From assembly GCA_945890905.1 (NCBI GenBank), contig CAMDDI010000062.1:1-14707 (forward strand): DNA of 14,707 bases, given 5' to 3'. This document shows positions 14,442-14,707 of the stretch, piece after piece. This DNA comes from Bacteriovorax stolpii (GTDB lineage Bacteria > Bdellovibrionota > Bacteriovoracia > Bacteriovoracales > Bacteriovoracaceae). Positions within the stretch are counted from its first letter, which is position 1. The number at the start of each line of letters is the position of its first letter. The position numbers were made by a program, and so were the translations under genes. Below the pieces are notes generated by a model. That model searched no databases, was not told where the DNA came from, and saw only the letters and a program-made list of their open reading frames with translations.

Positions 14442-14453
14442 TCTCTGTTTCTG

Positions 14454-14488
14454 TGCCCTCTCAGATCTCTCTGGGAGGGCATTTATTT
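14454..14488 (+). terminator. Intrinsic terminator after the HiPIP gene
   Basis: A twelve-pair stem, TGCCCTCTCAGA / TCTGGGAGGGCA (one G-T pair), with loop TCTC is followed by TTTATTT. It begins 13 bases after the HiPIP stop codon. Confidence 0.85.
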
Positions 14489-14587
14489 CACACTCATGCA
14501 CCGCATTAAATAATATCAGTATTCATTCTTTTTCCCATCTGAAATAAGTCCTCCAGCAAAGTGTTATCTACTATTGGAGACGACTTC

Positions 14588-14707
14588 ATGAAAAAATTCT
14601 TTTGGTTAATTGCCCCTCTTATTTCTATGACTCAAGTCCATGCAGAAGTGAATGTAGTCAACGGCCAAGATGGGCGGATAGATGTTTATCAAACACGCAA
14701 TACACTC
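14588..14707 (+). CDS. Secreted protease-like protein, N terminus only (probable S1 trypsin family)
   Basis: ATG 14588 opens a frame that runs off the window after 40 residues. It begins with a Sec signal peptide (MKKFFWLIAPLISMTQVHA, probable cleavage after A-H-A or nearby). Next comes EVNVVNGQDGRIDVYQTRNTL. A short leader, then NGxDxRxxVY, is the opening I associate with trypsin-like serine proteases of Bdellovibrio-type bacteria, but the catalytic triad lies outside the window. A non-protease secreted protein is possible. GGAG (14576-14579) sits about eight bases before the ATG. No convincing promoter is seen in the 99-base gap after the HiPIP terminator. Confidence 0.55.
   Translation, partial: MKKFFWLIAPLISMTQVHAEVNVVNGQDGRIDVYQTRNTL

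Noticed and set aside
14295..14501. Minus-strand 68-codon frame over the HiPIP gene
   Set aside because: It is a shadow of the clearly conserved HiPIP coding sequence.
1..14707. CRISPR arrays, tRNA or rRNA genes, insertion sequences, restriction-modification or other defence clusters
   Set aside because: No regularly spaced repeats, cloverleaf-like sequence, transposase frame or endonuclease gene was seen; the lone methyltransferase is not enough for a defence system.

Overview
The window looks like chromosomal sequence from a low-to-medium GC (about 40-45% by eye) Gram-negative bacterium. Two lipobox lipoproteins, a Tat-exported high-potential iron-sulfur protein, an AmpG-type muropeptide permease, a subtilase and a probable trypsin-like protease, and a PilZ-like protein together suggest a Bdellovibrio/Bacteriovorax-like lineage. 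That placement is inference from gene content; no rRNA or other decisive marker is present.

Layout. Bases 1-479 (minus) hold the N-terminal part of a secreted S8 subtilase, split by an in-frame TAA between signal peptide and propeptide. Bases 614-2676 (plus) carry a short SD-led leader ORF joined by ATGA to a degenerate PilZ-like protein, then a DUF4340-type membrane-anchored protein with its own promoter placed so that the transcript would begin at the ATG. A non-coding stretch (2677-2945) holds two copies of a TTGTYYGCRGACAA dyad in inverted orientation and a possible 33-codon ORF. It ends at a bidirectional terminator shared with rpmG (L33, minus). A 91-aa unknown protein (plus) runs into lplA (minus). 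LplA overlaps an upstream conserved protein of unknown function.

A 33-aa single-span membrane ORF (6008-6109) meets pepN (minus), which overlaps its upstream neighbour, a DUF2797 zinc-binding/GIY-YIG-like protein. Divergent from these are a 220-aa lipoprotein with its own terminator and an ankyrin-repeat lipoprotein. The latter's 3' end overlaps ampG (minus). ampG is probably co-transcribed with an orphan DNA cytosine-5 methyltransferase. A Tat-exported HiPIP with a terminator and the start of a probable trypsin-like secreted protease (partial) close the window.

Functional themes are envelope proteins, peptide catabolism (PepN), cofactor salvage (LplA), cell-wall turnover (AmpG), DNA methylation and periplasmic electron transfer. 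No classical mobile element, CRISPR array, tRNA or rRNA is seen. The most unusual signals are the promoter-to-ATG spacings that predict leaderless mRNAs (DUF4340, methyltransferase, ankyrin lipoprotein), the interrupted protease, the ATGA-coupled leader before the PilZ-like gene, two small ORFs, the paired dyads, and three convergent gene pairs whose stop codons touch or overlap.
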